A stretch of DNA of 6,665 bases from an uncultured Eggerthellaceae bacterium (lineage in GTDB: Bacteria > Actinomycetota > Coriobacteriia > Coriobacteriales > Eggerthellaceae): the NCBI GenBank assembly GCA_910585565.1, contig CAJUFC010000016.1, positions 1 through 6,665 on the forward strand. Direction: 5' to 3'. Shown here piece by piece: positions 5,440-6,665 of the stretch. Both the position numbers and the translations under genes were made by a program. The notes under the pieces were generated by a model, which searched no databases, was not told the origin of the DNA, and worked only from the letters and a program-made list of their open reading frames with translations. Positions within the stretch are counted from its first letter, which is position 1; each line of letters starts with the position of its first letter.

Positions 5440-6665
5440 ATGACAGCAATCGGCATCGACCTGGGAACGACGAACAGCTGCGTCGCCTGCGTCGAAGGCG
5501 GCACGCCCGAAGTCATCGTCAACGCAGAGGGCGAGCGCACCACGCCATCGGTCGTTGCGTTCACGCGCGATGGCGAGCGCCTCGTCGGCGTCGTCGCCCA
5601 GCGCCAAAAGGCAACGAACCCCGGGCGCACCATCGCATCGGTCAAGCGGCGCATGGGCACGAACTGGCGCATCGGCATCGATGGAAAGGAGTTCTCTGCA
5701 CAAGAGATTTCCGCCATGGTGCTCAGGAAGCTGCGCACCGATGCCGAGAAATACCTGGGGTGCGAGGTGCAAGACGCCGTCATCACCGTGCCTGCTTACT
5801 TCAACAACATGCAACGCAACGCCACCAAAGACGCTGGCACCATCGCCGGCCTCAACGTGCTGCGCATCATCAACGAGCCGACCGCAGCAGCGCTCGCGTT
5901 CGGGCTCGACCATGGCGACCCGCAGGTGGTCATGGTGTACGACCTCGGCGGCGGCACGTTCGACGTCTCCATCATCGAGATTGGCGACGACGTCATCGAG
6001 GTGCTCTCGACCGCCGGCAACAACCGCCTCGGCGGCGATGACTTCGACGAGCGGCTGGCACGCCACCTTGCCGAGGCGTTTCGCGCCCAGACCGGCGTCG
6101 ACGTCACGGCAGACCAGATGGCTTGGCAGCGCGTGCAAGAGGCTGCCGAACAAGCCAAGCGCGAGCTGTCTTCCATGGACTCGACCGTGGTCAACCTGCC
6201 ATTCCTCTCGCAAGGGGCAAGCGGCCCGCTTCACCTGGAAGAGACCGTCACGCGCGCGCAGTTCGACGCGATGACGAAAGACCTCGTGGAGGCGACCACC
6301 GAGCCCGTGCGCCAGGCGCTCAACGATGCCGGCATCGCCGCAAGCGAGCTGGGGCGCGTGATTCTCGTGGGCGGCTCGACCCGCATCCCGGCCGTGCAGG
6401 CCCACGTCGAGGCCTTGACGGGCAAGCGCCCCGAAAGCAGCGTCAACCCGGATGAATGCGTCGCGCAAGGCGCCGCCATCCAAGCAGCCACGCTCGCCGG
6501 CGCTCGTGCCCAGGATGGCGAGCGCGGAGGGGAGCTCGTGCTCAGGGGCGGCGGCCTTCTGCTGCTCGACGTCGTGCCCATGTCGTTTTCCATCGAAACT
6601 GTCGGCGGCGTGGCAACGCGCGTCATCGAGCGCAACACGACGCTGCCGGTCCACTACGAGCAGGT
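5440..6665 (+). CDS. dnaK: Hsp70-family chaperone DnaK, 3' end cut off by the window
   Basis: ATP-dependent protein-folding chaperone in the cytosol. The window holds 408 codons: the whole nucleotide-binding domain and the start of the substrate-binding domain, of an expected total around 600. Phosphate-1 motif IGIDLGTTNS (4-13), phosphate-2 VYDLGGGTFDVS (166-177) and adenosine motif LVGGSTRIP (309-317) are intact, as are the catalytic residues K69, E146, D168, T173 and D175 (E. coli K70, E171, D194, T199, D201). Between RRMGT and NWRIGID it lacks the roughly 24-residue insert of Gram-negative DnaK. The interdomain region is unusual: 24 residues separate AIQ (346-348) from LLLLD (373-377), against 10 in E. 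coli, and the first strand reads DVVPMSFSIET rather than DVTPLSLGIET. This suggests a specialised Hsp70 rather than the general heat-shock DnaK. It follows the J-protein after 95 bases. No grpE is seen here. Confidence 0.93.
   Translation, partial: MTAIGIDLGTTNSCVACVEGGTPEVIVNAEGERTTPSVVAFTRDGERLVGVVAQRQKATNPGRTIASVKRRMGTNWRIGIDGKEFSAQEISAMVLRKLRTDAEKYLGCEVQDAVITVPAYFNNMQRNATKDAGTIAGLNVLRIINEPTAAALAFGLDHGDPQVVMVYDLGGGTFDVSIIEIGDDVIEVLSTAGNNRLGGDDFDERLARHLAEAFRAQTGVDVTADQMAWQRVQEAAEQAKRELSSMDSTVVNLPFLSQGASGPLHLEETVTRAQFDAMTKDLVEATTEPVRQALNDAGIAASELGRVILVGGSTRIPAVQAHVEALTGKRPESSVNPDECVAQGAAIQAATLAGARAQDGERGGELVLRGGGLLLLDVVPMSFSIETVGGVATRVIERNTTLPVHYEQ

Noticed and set aside
5416..6654. Long open frame on the minus strand opposite dnaK (412 codons), and similar long minus-strand frames opposite the MATE gene and ahcY.
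   Set aside because: These mirror the codon pattern of the GC-rich plus-strand genes. They are His/Asp/Gly/Arg-rich, have no recognisable domain, and lie opposite genes with intact family motifs.

Overview
The window is about 6.7 kb of GC-rich DNA carrying six protein-coding genes. All lie on the + strand, with short gaps and clear Shine-Dalgarno sites for most. Base composition, the gene set and the protein sequences suggest a high-GC, Gram-positive-type anaerobe of the Coriobacteriia (an Eggerthellales/Coriobacteriales-like gut actinobacterium). The evidence is the archaeal/Thermotoga-like short S-adenosylhomocysteine hydrolase, the DUF5685 – J-domain protein – Hsp70 gene order, and a DnaK that lacks the Gram-negative insert in its ATPase domain. 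This taxonomic call is an inference from sequence character, not a database match.

Layout. Bases 1-49 hold a candidate promoter -10 box and a strong ribosome binding site. Bases 50-1645 encode a 12-helix MATE-family multidrug/toxin exporter. Bases 1646-1775 are a spacer with an extended -10 promoter candidate and a strong ribosome binding site. Bases 1776-3032 encode S-adenosylhomocysteine hydrolase (ahcY), the housekeeping step that clears the by-product of SAM-dependent methylation. Bases 3033-3117 contain a perfect 13-bp inverted repeat. Bases 3118-3612 encode a small two-helix membrane protein with a C-terminal zinc ribbon. Bases 3669-4541 encode a DUF5685 protein with a Cx2C/Cx2H pattern and two Asp-rich motifs. 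Its stop overlaps the start of the next gene (ATGA), a J-domain co-chaperone with a TPR-like middle and a Cys-rich tail (4538-5344). A 95-nt gap with a C-rich, G-poor degenerate hexamer repeat follows. Then comes an Hsp70/DnaK (5440 to the window end, cut off in the substrate-binding domain).

How the genes fit together. The last four genes look like one functional neighbourhood: a J-protein/Hsp70 pair joined to a DUF5685 protein and a zinc-ribbon membrane protein. No grpE, canonical zinc-finger dnaJ, hspR or hrcA gene and no CIRCE or HAIR operator is visible in this window, so it does not look like the standard dnaK-grpE-dnaJ heat-shock operon. The Hsp70 has a diverged first strand in its substrate-binding domain and a longer interdomain segment, which fits a specialised second Hsp70. 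This DUF5685/J/Hsp70 cassette is the best candidate here for an undescribed system. The MATE transporter and ahcY look like independent units.
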